Of a stretch of DNA of 64,000 nucleotides, positions 39,193 to 47,334 are shown piece after piece. The position numbers and the translations under genes were made by a program. The notes beneath the pieces are model-generated. The model had not been told where the DNA came from. It ran no database searches and saw only the letters and a program-made list of their open reading frames with translations. Source of the DNA: Methanolinea mesophila (lineage in GTDB: Archaea; Halobacteriota; Methanomicrobia; Methanomicrobiales; Methanospirillaceae); contig NZ_JAGGKR010000001.1 of the NCBI RefSeq assembly GCF_017873855.1, positions 868,001 to 932,000 of the forward strand, read 5' to 3'. The first letter of the stretch is position 1. Every line of letters begins with the position of its first letter.

Positions 39193-40575
39193 ATGGACGA
39201 ACTCTGCAGCCTCCCCTCCGGGGGAGCGCCTCCGTGCATCAGCGAACGCGAACGTTCGATAGTTACCGCGGGCCGGAGCAGGACCGCCATCCACTGCACC
39301 GACGACAGTCTCGCAGGCTCGGTAAGCCAGCGGGCCTGCGTCTTCTGCGGGGCGAGAGTGGTCTTAAACCCGGTGACGGACGCGGTGCACCTTGTCCACG
39401 GGCCGATCGGCTGCGCCAGTTATACGTGGGACATCCGGGGCAGCCTTTCGAGCGGCTCCGAGATGTTCCGCAACAGTTTCTCGACCGACATGAAGGAACG
39501 CGACGTGATCTTCGGCGGAGAGAAGAAACTCGCCGCCTGCATCGACGAGATCGTGGAGGAGCACCACCCGCCGGCGATCTTCGTGTATGCGACCTGCGTC
39601 TCGGGGATGATCGGCGACGACATCGTTGCGGTCTGCAACGCCGCATCGCGGCGTCACGCCACCGAGGTAATCCCCGTGGAGTCGAGCGGATTCATATCGG
39701 GCAACAAGGTCGTCGGGTACCGGGCTGCGGCCCTTGCCCTGATGCGGCTCATTACCCCAAAGGAAGGGGAGACGGTCGAAAAGACGCGGAAACTGAACTT
39801 CCTGGGCGAGTACAACCTGAGCGGAGAGATGTGGCTGGCCCGGCGTTACCTTACCGAGATGGGGATCGGGATCAACGTTGCCTTCACCGGCGACTCGACG
39901 GTCGCGGATCTCAAACGGGCTCCCGGCGCCTGTCTCAACATCGTCCAGTGCACCGGCTCGATGCACTGGGTGGCGATGCAGCTCGAGAAGGAGTTCGGCA
40001 CGCCCTACATGGACGTGAACTTCTTCGGTGCGGAGAATACCGCGGAGAGCCTGAAAAAGATCGCCCGCTTCTATGCCGACGAGGCCGTCATGGAGCGGAC
40101 CGAGGCGCTCATCGCCCGCGAGACCGCCCGGATCGCGCCGGATCTCGCGTGGTACCGCGAGAGGCTCGCCGGAAAACGGGCCGCCATCTACGTGGGCGGG
40201 GCATACAAGGCAGTCGCCCTCATACGACAGCTTCGCGGTCTCGGCATGGAGATCGTCCTGACCGGCACCCAGACCGGCAAGAAGGAGGAGTACGCCACCA
40301 TCAGCGGGCTCCTTGACGAGGGGGCAATCGTGGTGGACGACACGAATCCCGCAGAGATCGAGCGATTCCTCAGAGAGATGAAAGTCGATGTCATGGCCGG
40401 CGGGGTGAAAGAACGGGTGCTCGCCACCAAGCTCGGCGTGGGGTTCGTGGACCACAACCACGACCGCAAGGAATGCCTGGCCGGCTTCGACGGGGCGGTT
40501 CACTTCGCCCGCGAGGTGTACACCAGCGCGTGCTCGCCGGTCTGGAAGCATATCCGCCCGTTCGGGGGTGCATGA
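39193..40575 (+). CDS. nifE: FeMo-cofactor scaffold protein NifE
   Basis: 460 residues. NifD-like, with RACVFCGARVVLNP, HGPIGCASYTW and VYATCVSGMIGDD, but the cofactor His segment of NifD is replaced (FVDHNHDRKECLAGF), as expected for NifE. The NifEN complex matures the iron-sulfur precursor to FeMo-co. It lies 10 bases after nifK and overlaps nifN by 4 bases. Confidence 0.93.
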   Translation: MDELCSLPSGGAPPCISERERSIVTAGRSRTAIHCTDDSLAGSVSQRACVFCGARVVLNPVTDAVHLVHGPIGCASYTWDIRGSLSSGSEMFRNSFSTDMKERDVIFGGEKKLAACIDEIVEEHHPPAIFVYATCVSGMIGDDIVAVCNAASRRHATEVIPVESSGFISGNKVVGYRAAALALMRLITPKEGETVEKTRKLNFLGEYNLSGEMWLARRYLTEMGIGINVAFTGDSTVADLKRAPGACLNIVQCTGSMHWVAMQLEKEFGTPYMDVNFFGAENTAESLKKIARFYADEAVMERTEALIARETARIAPDLAWYRERLAGKRAAIYVGGAYKAVALIRQLRGLGMEIVLTGTQTGKKEEYATISGLLDEGAIVVDDTNPAEIERFLREMKVDVMAGGVKERVLATKLGVGFVDHNHDRKECLAGFDGAVHFAREVYTSACSPVWKHIRPFGGA

Positions 40576-41960
40576 TGGCAGACCACGGGAACGTCCGGCA
40601 GGTGAACGAGAACCAGTGCCAGCAGTGCATGCCGCTCGGCGGCGTCATCGCGCTCCGCGGGGTCGCGGGGTCGATGGCCGTCATCCACGGGTCGCAGGGG
40701 TGCAGCACCTACATGCGCCTCACCTGCGTCAACCACTACAACGAGCCGGTGGACATCGCGTCCTCCTCGCTCAACGAGAAACAGACCATCCACGGGGGCG
40801 AGGCAAACCTGAAAAAGGCCCTGGACAACGTGCGCCGGGTCTACAACCCCTCCGTGATAGGCGTGCTGACCACCTGCCTCGCCGAGACGATGGGAGAGGA
40901 CCTCGATCGCATTATCCGCGACTACACGGATGAGCGGGGCCTGGACGGCGTGGAGATCGTTGCCGTACCGACCCCGAGCTATGGCGGGAGCCACACGGAG
41001 GGTTACTGGGCGGCGACGAAGGCAGTGATCGCCCGTTTCGCCCGCCCGACGGAGCCTCACTGGCGGATAAACGTCATCGTGCCGCACGTGAGCCCGGCGG
41101 ACCTCCGGGAGATCAAAAGGATCCTCTCGCTCATGGGCTTGGAATATATCCTGCTGCCGGACTACTCGATGACACTTGACCGGCCGTATGCGGAGCAGTA
41201 CAGCAAGATCCCGGAAGGCGGGACCACGGCGGCTGATATCGCCGCGATGCCGGGAGCCCTGCTGACGATCCAGTTCGGCGAGACCTGCCCGGACCGGCTC
41301 TCGCCCGGCCTCTGGCTGGAGCAGGAGTACGGTGTGCCTCTCGTCACCCTGCCGCTCCCTGCGGGTGTGGAGGCGTGCGACCGGCTCATGAAGGTCCTGC
41401 AGAAAGTGACCGGGAGGGAGATGCCCGACGTGCTCAGCAACGAACGCGGCTGGCTCCTCGACGCGATGGCCGATGCCCACAAATACAACTCGGAGGGCCG
41501 GCCGGTGATCTACGGGGAACCGGAGACCGTGTGCGCTCTCACCCGGGTCTGCCTGGAGAACGGGGCATACCCTGCCGTCATCGCAAGCGGGTCACATGAG
41601 GGCCGGCTCGACGGGCACCTTGCGCCGCTCCTCGCTGCTGTTGAGGGCGAAGCGCCGGTCGTGCTCGAAGGCACGGACTTTGCCGCGATCGAGGCGGCGG
41701 CGCTCCGGGCCGGTGCAAACATCGCCGTCGGCAACTCGGGCGGGAAGTTCTTCACGGAACGGCACGGGATCATCGTGGTCCGTGCGGGCTTCCCAGTCCA
41801 CGACCGCATCGGGGGGCAGAGGATCCTCACGGTCGGCTACGCCGGCACGCTCGCCCTCCTCGACCGTATCACGAACACTCTGCTTGAGCAGAAGCACGGG
41901 TCATACCGGCGCCTGCGCAGGGACGAGATGATGGGGACCACCGTATCAGGAGGTGTCTGA
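40572..41960 (+). CDS. nifN: FeMo-cofactor scaffold protein NifN
   Basis: 462 residues. NifK-like with ENQCQQCMPLGGVIALRGV, HGSQGCSTYMRL, LTTCLAETMGED, TPSYGGSHTEGYW and TVGYAGTLALLD. Partner of NifE. Starts at ATG overlapping the nifE stop (ATGATG allows either of two starts). The short stop-to-start distance to the ferredoxin gene shows that the operon continues. Confidence 0.92.
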   Translation: MMADHGNVRQVNENQCQQCMPLGGVIALRGVAGSMAVIHGSQGCSTYMRLTCVNHYNEPVDIASSSLNEKQTIHGGEANLKKALDNVRRVYNPSVIGVLTTCLAETMGEDLDRIIRDYTDERGLDGVEIVAVPTPSYGGSHTEGYWAATKAVIARFARPTEPHWRINVIVPHVSPADLREIKRILSLMGLEYILLPDYSMTLDRPYAEQYSKIPEGGTTAADIAAMPGALLTIQFGETCPDRLSPGLWLEQEYGVPLVTLPLPAGVEACDRLMKVLQKVTGREMPDVLSNERGWLLDAMADAHKYNSEGRPVIYGEPETVCALTRVCLENGAYPAVIASGSHEGRLDGHLAPLLAAVEGEAPVVLEGTDFAAIEAAALRAGANIAVGNSGGKFFTERHGIIVVRAGFPVHDRIGGQRILTVGYAGTLALLDRITNTLLEQKHGSYRRLRRDEMMGTTVSGGV

Positions 41961-41963
41961 ACG

Positions 41964-42272
41964 ATGCAAAAACCGAATTACCACATATTTGTCTGCACAA
42001 GCTCCCGTCCGAACGGGCAGCAGAAAGGCTTCTGCCACACGAAGGCCGGTGTCGACGTGATGGCGAGGTTCATGGAAGAGATAGACGAACGCGGGCTCGG
42101 GGGCGAAGTCTTCCTGACGAACACCGGGTGTTTCGGCATCTGCGAGAAGGGGCCGGTTGTGGTGGTATACCCGGACAATGTCTGGTATGCCTCGGTCGCG
42201 CCGGAGGATGTCGGCGAGATCATGGACGAGCACATTGAAGGCGGCCGGGTTGTCGGGCGCCTTGCCCTGTGA
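41964..42272 (+). CDS. Thioredoxin-like [2Fe-2S] ferredoxin in the nif operon
   Basis: 102 residues. Cys ligands lie in FVCTSSRPNG, KGFCHTK and NTGCFGICEKGP, the pattern of thioredoxin-fold [2Fe-2S] ferredoxins (NuoE-like, as in FeSII-type nif-linked ferredoxins). The end has VVVYPDNVWYASV, typical of the family. It may feed electrons to, or protect, nitrogenase or support cofactor maturation. GGAGGTG ribosome site within the end of nifN. Confidence 0.88.
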   Translation: MQKPNYHIFVCTSSRPNGQQKGFCHTKAGVDVMARFMEEIDERGLGGEVFLTNTGCFGICEKGPVVVVYPDNVWYASVAPEDVGEIMDEHIEGGRVVGRLAL

Positions 42273-42287
42273 CGGCGGTGACCTGCC

Positions 42288-42920
42288 ATGTGTCGTGCAG
42301 AGATCGCAGTCATGACGGGTGGTGACGGGCACACGGTCCCGTTGAACGAACCCGGGACGGTCGTGGTTTTCCGGAGGTCCCAGGGTACCTGGAAGACCGA
42401 CCGGTCACTCCCGTTCGCACTCGACGAAGAGGACGGCTTATCCGGACTGCGCAGGAAGATGGCGGACCTGATCGCCTTCCTCGGTGACTGCCGGGCCGTG
42501 GTCGCGGCATCCGCGAGCGGGGCTGCATTCTTCGAACTGGAGAAGGCCCGCTGCCCCGTCTGGGAGATCTCCGGAACGGCGTTAGGAGTTCTCGATGAGG
42601 TCTGGCGGGAGATACAGGACGAAGAGGCGACGCTCACCGCCCCTCAGGCACGGGGTGCCGGCATCCCTGCCCCGCGTGAGACGTCGCCGGGAAAGTTTGC
42701 CATCTCGATCAAGGAGATCCAGGGGACGAGGCCCGAGGTGAGCAGCAAGCAGGTCCTCCGGCAGTTCGTCCGCAGGGGCGAGTTCACCGAGCTCGAGATC
42801 CTCTGCGACCACGTCCCGCCCTGGATCGAGATGGACGCCGAGTGCATGGGACTAACGCTGGATTCGGAAAGGACCGGGCCCGACGAGGTCAGGGTCCGGC
42901 TGACCAGGACATCGTCCTGA
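42288..42920 (+). CDS. AnfO-family nitrogenase accessory protein
   Basis: 210 residues. The segment FAISIKEIQGTRPEVSSKQV and FTELEILCDHVPPWIEMD match the AnfO family, first named from the iron-only nitrogenase clusters. The N-terminal part carries PLNEPGTVVVFRR and FLGDCRAVVAASASGAAFFE. AnfO has been associated with alternative nitrogenase function; its molecular activity is not settled. Here it terminates a Mo-type operon, and no anfHDGK is seen. GGTGACC ribosome site 15 bases after the ferredoxin stop. Confidence 0.82.
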   Translation: MCRAEIAVMTGGDGHTVPLNEPGTVVVFRRSQGTWKTDRSLPFALDEEDGLSGLRRKMADLIAFLGDCRAVVAASASGAAFFELEKARCPVWEISGTALGVLDEVWREIQDEEATLTAPQARGAGIPAPRETSPGKFAISIKEIQGTRPEVSSKQVLRQFVRRGEFTELEILCDHVPPWIEMDAECMGLTLDSERTGPDEVRVRLTRTSS

Positions 42921-43025
42921 CGCTCCGGGTGCTGAAGGTGAAAAACCACCCCTCCGAGCCGGGTTCCTGCGATGCGTCAGGAAGCCGGGCCCGCAGGAGA
43001 GAGGTTGTCCGAGGTGTTAAAATTT

Positions 43026-43039
43026 ATAAGTTAACTTAT
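43026..43039. promoter_or_regulatory. Perfect 14-bp palindrome upstream of modA
   Basis: ATAAGTTAACTTAT is a perfect inverted repeat with no spacer, 16 bases before the TATA-like box. It is a candidate molybdate- or nitrogen-responsive operator. The motif differs from the GGAA-N6-TTCC nif operator, suggesting separate control. Confidence 0.5.
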
Positions 43040-43054
43040 GTAGTAAATTAATAA

Positions 43055-43063
43055 TAAATATAT
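43055..43063 (+). promoter_or_regulatory. TATA box of modABC
   Basis: TAAATATATAAC block about 45-53 bases before the modA ATG, which has GGTGACAG as ribosome site. Confidence 0.6.
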
Positions 43064-43107
43064 AACATTTCATTCCCAGTTATCCGGTACCAAAAAAAGG
43101 TGACAGT

Positions 43108-43938
43108 ATGAGAAAGATTACCACGCTTGCAGGCGTTCTTGCCGTGCTCCTGGTCGCGAGCCTCCTCGCTGCCGGGTGCACCGATTCCGCCGCCACCGCC
43201 GCACCGCACGAGACCACACTGACAGTATTCACCGCCGCATCGCTCACCGGGGCGTTTACCGATATCGCCACGTCCTACGAGGCGGCGCACCCGGGAGTGA
43301 AGATAGACCTGGTCTTTGACGGAACCCAGGCCCTCCGTACCCAGGTGGAACAGGGAGCGAGCCCGGACATCTTCGTTTCGGCGAATGCCAAACACATGAA
43401 CGCGTTGAAAGACGAAGGATTCATGGACAACGAGACAGTGATTTACTTCGTCGAGAATGCGATCGCCGTGATCGTCCCGGCGGACAACCCCGCGAACATC
43501 ACGAGTCTCGCGGACCTGGCAAAACCCGGAGTCAAGCTCGTCATCGGTACGAAGGATGTCCCGTTCGGCTCGTACACCCGCCAGGTACTCGATAAAATGG
43601 CGGCCGATACCGCATACGGCCCGGCGTACAAAGACGCGGTGATGGCGAACGTGATCTCCGAGGAGACCGCGGTCAGCTCCGTGGTGCCGAAACTGGTGCT
43701 CGGGGAGGCGGATGCGGCGTTCGTGTACAAGTCCGACCTGCAGCCGGCAGACAAGGATAAAGTGCAGCGTATCACCGTCCCGTCCGAGTACAACGTGGTT
43801 GCGGAATACCCGCTGGGGATCCTTGCCAAATCGCAACAGAAAGACGCAGCGTCCGCATTTATCGTGTACATCACCGGACCGGATGGCAATGCCGTACTGA
43901 CAGAATATGGATTTGACCCAGTTCAGGCATCACGCTGA
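43108..43938 (+). CDS. modA: Molybdate ABC transporter substrate-binding protein ModA
   Basis: 276 residues. A lipoprotein signal (MRKITTLAGVLAVLLVASLL then AAGC) is followed by the ModA fold: LTVFTAASLTGAFTDIA, DGTQALRTQVEQGASPDIF, and the anion-binding segments FGSYTRQV and EYNVVAEYPLGIL. It captures molybdate or tungstate outside the membrane. Its 3' end overlaps modB by 32 bases. The location next to nif fits the molybdenum demand of nitrogenase, but tungstate specificity cannot be excluded. Confidence 0.93.
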   Translation: MRKITTLAGVLAVLLVASLLAAGCTDSAATAAPHETTLTVFTAASLTGAFTDIATSYEAAHPGVKIDLVFDGTQALRTQVEQGASPDIFVSANAKHMNALKDEGFMDNETVIYFVENAIAVIVPADNPANITSLADLAKPGVKLVIGTKDVPFGSYTRQVLDKMAADTAYGPAYKDAVMANVISEETAVSSVVPKLVLGEADAAFVYKSDLQPADKDKVQRITVPSEYNVVAEYPLGILAKSQQKDAASAFIVYITGPDGNAVLTEYGFDPVQASR

Positions 43939-44749
43939 AACGACGCGGAACGACGACGGAACGAGGTCCGGCGAGAGGGGCCTGATCATCCTCCTCGCCC
44001 CCCTCGTCATCCTGTTCCTGCTCTTCCTCACCATCCCCGTAGCCTCGCTCTTCCTGCGGATCACCCCGGAGGCGTTCCTCGAGTCCCTGGGAAACCCGGT
44101 GGTCATCGACGCCCTGTTCCTGTCCCTGATCACGGCGACCGCGAGCCTCGGCATCGTGATCCTCATGGGCACCCCGCTCGCGTATCTCAACGCCCGCACG
44201 AACTACTGGGGAAAAGAGGTCGTAGATACCCTCATCGACCTGCCTATCGTGATGCCCCCCGCCGTGGCGGGTATCGCCCTGCTCATGGCATTCGGGCGGA
44301 GGGGTGTCGTCGGCGAGTACTTCAGTGCGTTCGGGATCCAGATCGCGTTCACCACCCTCGCGGTCGTCCTGGCGCAGGTCTTCGTCGCCTCCCCGTTCTA
44401 CATCCGGCAGGCCCGGGCGAGTTTTCAGGCGGTGGACCGGACCTACGAGGAGGCGGGCAGGACCCTCGGTGCAGGGAGGCTCCGGGTGTTCTTCCGGGTG
44501 ACCGTGCCGATCGCCTGGGCGGGGCTCGTATCGGGTGCAATCCTCACCTTCGCCCGTGCACTGGGCGAGTTCGGGGCCACGATAATGTTCGCCGGGAATT
44601 TCCAGGGCAGGACGCAGACCATGCCGCTCGCCATCTACACCACCATGCAGGGAGACCTCAACGACGCCCTCTGCCTCTCGATCATCCTGGTGGTCATCTC
44701 GTTCGCGGTAATCCTCATGGTGAAGTATATCACCCGGAGACTGGTCTGA
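43907..44749 (+). CDS. modB: Molybdate ABC transporter permease ModB
   Basis: 280 residues with six predicted transmembrane segments and the permease EAA loop EEAGRTLGAGRLRVFFRVTV; the ending FARALGEFGATIMFAGNFQG is a ModB signature. It forms the membrane channel. ATG 43907 overlaps modA; TGATG overlap with modC. Confidence 0.93.
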   Translation: MDLTQFRHHAETTRNDDGTRSGERGLIILLAPLVILFLLFLTIPVASLFLRITPEAFLESLGNPVVIDALFLSLITATASLGIVILMGTPLAYLNARTNYWGKEVVDTLIDLPIVMPPAVAGIALLMAFGRRGVVGEYFSAFGIQIAFTTLAVVLAQVFVASPFYIRQARASFQAVDRTYEEAGRTLGAGRLRVFFRVTVPIAWAGLVSGAILTFARALGEFGATIMFAGNFQGRTQTMPLAIYTTMQGDLNDALCLSIILVVISFAVILMVKYITRRLV

Positions 44750-45483
44750 TGCTCTCGGTCGGGGTGAAGAAAGAGCTCCGGGACTTTACCCTCGACGTCT
44801 CGCTCTCTGTCCGCGAAGGCGAGACCCTGATATTGATCGGGGAGAACGGCGCAGGGAAATCGACGGTGCTATCTCTCGTATCCGGGCTCCTTTCTCCTGA
44901 CCGCGGGGTAATAACGCTTGGCGACCGGGTGCTCTTCTCCGCCCCCGGGCGGATCAACGTCCCGCCCGAACGCCGGAACATCGGCCACCTCTTCCAGTCG
45001 TACGCCCTGTTCCCCCACCTTTCGGTCTTCGAGAACGTCGCGTTCGGCCTCCGGTGCCGGAACCTGGGAAAACAGGAGATCGTCCGGAAGGTCGGGGAGT
45101 TCCTGGAAGGAATGGACCTGGCTTCCCTTTCCGGTGAACCGGCCGGCCGGCTCTCGGGAGGGCAGCGGCAGCGGGTGGCCCTGGCCCGGGCACTCGTGCT
45201 CGAACCCGATCTCCTGCTGCTCGACGAACCGCTCGCGGCGCTCGACGTGAAGTCCAGGGTATCGATGAGAAAGGAACTGAAGGAATCGATCGCCGCCGCG
45301 GGGATACCCGCGGTCATCGTCTCGCACCATTTCGAGGACGCCCTGGCGCTCGGGGACCAGGTATGCCTTATGGAGCAGGGCAGGATCACCGCCCGGGGAT
45401 CTCCCCGCGACCTGATGACCGTTAAAAACAATGCGTTTATTTCCAGTTTTTTCTGCCACTGCGAGACGTGCAGGGATCGGTGA
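44749..45483 (+). CDS. modC: Molybdate ABC transporter ATPase ModC
   Basis: 244 residues. Walker A GENGAGKST, Q-loop LFQSYALFP, signature LSGGQRQRVALARAL, Walker B LLLLDEPLAALD and H-loop VSHHFED are all present. It lacks the C-terminal molybdate-binding (MOP) domain of many bacterial ModC proteins, so regulation by that domain is absent. It ends with FFCHCETCRDR, an unusual Cys pair. ATG overlaps the modB stop by one base. Confidence 0.93.
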   Translation: MLSVGVKKELRDFTLDVSLSVREGETLILIGENGAGKSTVLSLVSGLLSPDRGVITLGDRVLFSAPGRINVPPERRNIGHLFQSYALFPHLSVFENVAFGLRCRNLGKQEIVRKVGEFLEGMDLASLSGEPAGRLSGGQRQRVALARALVLEPDLLLLDEPLAALDVKSRVSMRKELKESIAAAGIPAVIVSHHFEDALALGDQVCLMEQGRITARGSPRDLMTVKNNAFISSFFCHCETCRDR

Positions 45484-45593
45484 GTCCAGGCCCTTTAACC
45501 CTGGCAGAATTCAAATATTTTTTGTTTATTTCCGGAATAATCGATTATATCATCGAATTTTTTGAAGAGAGAGTTTCATACCTCTTGTCTCGA

Positions 45594-45666
45594 TACCCCT
45601 GGGCGGATTCGAACCGCCGTCGCCGGATCCAAAGTCCTGCATGATTGACCGCTACACTACAGGGGT
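45594..45666 (-). tRNA. tRNA-Gln (anticodon UUG)
   Basis: The minus strand gives acceptor ACCCCTG/CAGGGGT with discriminator A, D arm GTGTAGCGGTCAATCA, anticodon loop CTTTGGA (anticodon TTG) and T arm GGCGG-TTCGAAT-CCGCC. The anticodon stem CAGGA/TCCGG has one A-G mismatch. No intron and no encoded CCA. Confidence 0.9.
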
Positions 45667-46035
45667 GCACGTTGTCGACACTCCCTGTCCGGGAGGGCCG
45701 GTCACAAATTCCGGGAGGGAGACTTGTGCACCTACCCGTTGGATAGCCATGCTCTTAAATTCAACTTTCGTCCCGGAAAACGAACCGGGATATCCCGAAT
45801 GCGTGGAACCGGTGAAGGACCCCGGTAGTGCATACGATTCATGAACAGGGCCCGGCCCGGCATCCTGATTCGCCGGGAACCCTGCGGGGTCGTATCGGTT
45901 CCCGGAAATCGCAAGGCCCGTAATCCTTAACAATTCGTGAAGATGACACCCACCGGCTATTCCAGGAAGGAAAAATACTAATGAAAATCTACCAAAGTTT
46001 AACAAGGTGATTATACGCCGACAAGCAAGAAACAG
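45667..46035. other. Gene-free region downstream of modC and upstream of a small ORF
   Basis: No supported gene. AT-rich parts near 45940-46010 may include the promoter of the Lys-rich ORF (AAAAATACTAATG at 45970-45982), but no distinct box is certain. Confidence 0.35.
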
Positions 46036-46152
46036 ATGGTGAAACTGAACCAGGCGAAAAAGGTCAAGGCAGAAGAGCTCTCGAAGCAGGCAGCAGCGGG
46101 GAGCAAAGAGGCCAAGAAGAAACTCAAGAAACTCGAGAAAAAAATCAAATGA
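46036..46152 (+). CDS. Lysine-rich 38-residue protein (short ORF)
   Basis: 38 codons, MVKLNQAKKVKAEELSKQAA then AGSKEAKKKLKKLEKKIK, ending at TGA. The product is an extreme Lys/Glu/Ala helix with heptad-like spacing, and its codons (CTC, AAG, GAG, GCC) follow the GC-rich bias of this genome, which supports a real gene. No in-frame start occurs between the upstream stop (46000) and this ATG. There is no clear ribosome site. No family is recognised; nucleic-acid binding is a guess from charge. Confidence 0.5.
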   Translation: MVKLNQAKKVKAEELSKQAAAGSKEAKKKLKKLEKKIK

Positions 46153-46500
46153 GCCGTCCGGTCGAGGTCTCGCTCTTTTTTTCGGATTTTTCGCGGTTCC
46201 CGACGGGTTTTTCAGGTAACGAAATTGCCCTTCCCCGGGAGAGCGCACCGCACGAACACCCCGAACATTCTGACCGGAATCGGATCCGGTATGAGATCTC
46301 GGCGATCTCGCATACATCCGATAGAAAAGTACCGAGCAAACGGTGCGAGAAGAACCAGCCGGCCAATCGCCCGATCATCGGCGCCGGCCACCCGAAAAAA
46401 CCGGGTTCCACGGTTCCTCATACGGTATATCCGGCTACCCCGAATATCCGTCTGCTTTTTCATTCAGGCACTCCCAGAGAGACGATAAAGAAGTGAGACC
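46153..46500. other. Gene-free region before the nitroreductase gene
   Basis: No supported gene; short frames in both directions lack ribosome sites. An inverted CGAGATCTC-like run near 46290-46310 (GAGATCTCGGCGATCTC) is the only structure noticed. ACGGTATATCCGG near 46423 might serve as promoter. Confidence 0.3.
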
Positions 46501-47316
46501 ATGACCGCGATCATCGTAAAAAGCGAACGCTGCACCGGCTGCGGAATCTGCAGCGAAGTATGCCCTCTCAGGATCATTACCGTGGATGAGGAACGGGGTC
46601 CCCGGGTTGAGCCCCTACGGGAGGCGTTCTGCATTGAATGCGGGCATTGCGAGGCCTGCTGCCCCGAATCGGCCCTTGTTCTTGATATCGGGGGTCGGGA
46701 AGCACCGCAGGAAAGGGTTACGACCTTCTCGCCGGATGAGATCGGGTTTTATATGAAAAACCGGCGTTCGGTCAGGCACTACAAAAAAGAGCCGGTGTCC
46801 CGGGAGATGATCGAGGCGATCCTCGATGTCGCCCGCTACGCCCCTTCCGGTGGCAACGGGCAGCCGGTGGAGTGGCTCGTAGTGTATGATCCGGCGAAGG
46901 TCAGAACGCTCGCCGGCCTCACCGTCGACTGGATGCGGCACGAATCGGCAAAAGAATCTCCGGTAATGCCCGCGGCATTCCTCCGGGGACTTATAGATTC
47001 CTGGGACCGGGGAAACGACCCGGTCTGCAGGGGGGCCCCTCACCTGCTGGTGGCCCACATTCCCGGCGGTCAGGGTTCCGGGCCGATCGATGCACTCATC
47101 GCGCTGACCTACGCGGACCTCGCCGCACCCGCATTCGGGGTGGGGACCTGCTGGGCGGGTTTCCTTTCCATGGCGGTGCCGGTGTGGAAGCCGCTCCGGG
47201 AGGCGCTGGCTCTCCCGGAAGGCCGTGTGTACTCCTACGCCCTGATGTGCGGGTATCCCCGGTTCATACCTCGCCGGATCCCTCACAGGAAACCGCTCCG
47301 GGTAAACTGGCAGTGA
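46501..47316 (+). CDS. Ferredoxin-nitroreductase fusion protein
   Basis: 271 residues. Residues 1-about 65 are a two-cluster ferredoxin (CTGCGICSEVCP and CIECGHCEACCP), then a nitroreductase domain (NRRSVRHYKKEPV, VARYAPSGGNGQPVEW, and an AFGVGTCWAGF substrate segment). Such fusions reduce unknown substrates with FMN and ferredoxin electrons. They are frequent in anaerobes. GTGAGACC precedes the ATG. It converges with the following GT4 gene. Confidence 0.88.
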   Translation: MTAIIVKSERCTGCGICSEVCPLRIITVDEERGPRVEPLREAFCIECGHCEACCPESALVLDIGGREAPQERVTTFSPDEIGFYMKNRRSVRHYKKEPVSREMIEAILDVARYAPSGGNGQPVEWLVVYDPAKVRTLAGLTVDWMRHESAKESPVMPAAFLRGLIDSWDRGNDPVCRGAPHLLVAHIPGGQGSGPIDALIALTYADLAAPAFGVGTCWAGFLSMAVPVWKPLREALALPEGRVYSYALMCGYPRFIPRRIPHRKPLRVNWQ

Positions 47317-47334
47317 CCTCGCGGCCTTTACTTT

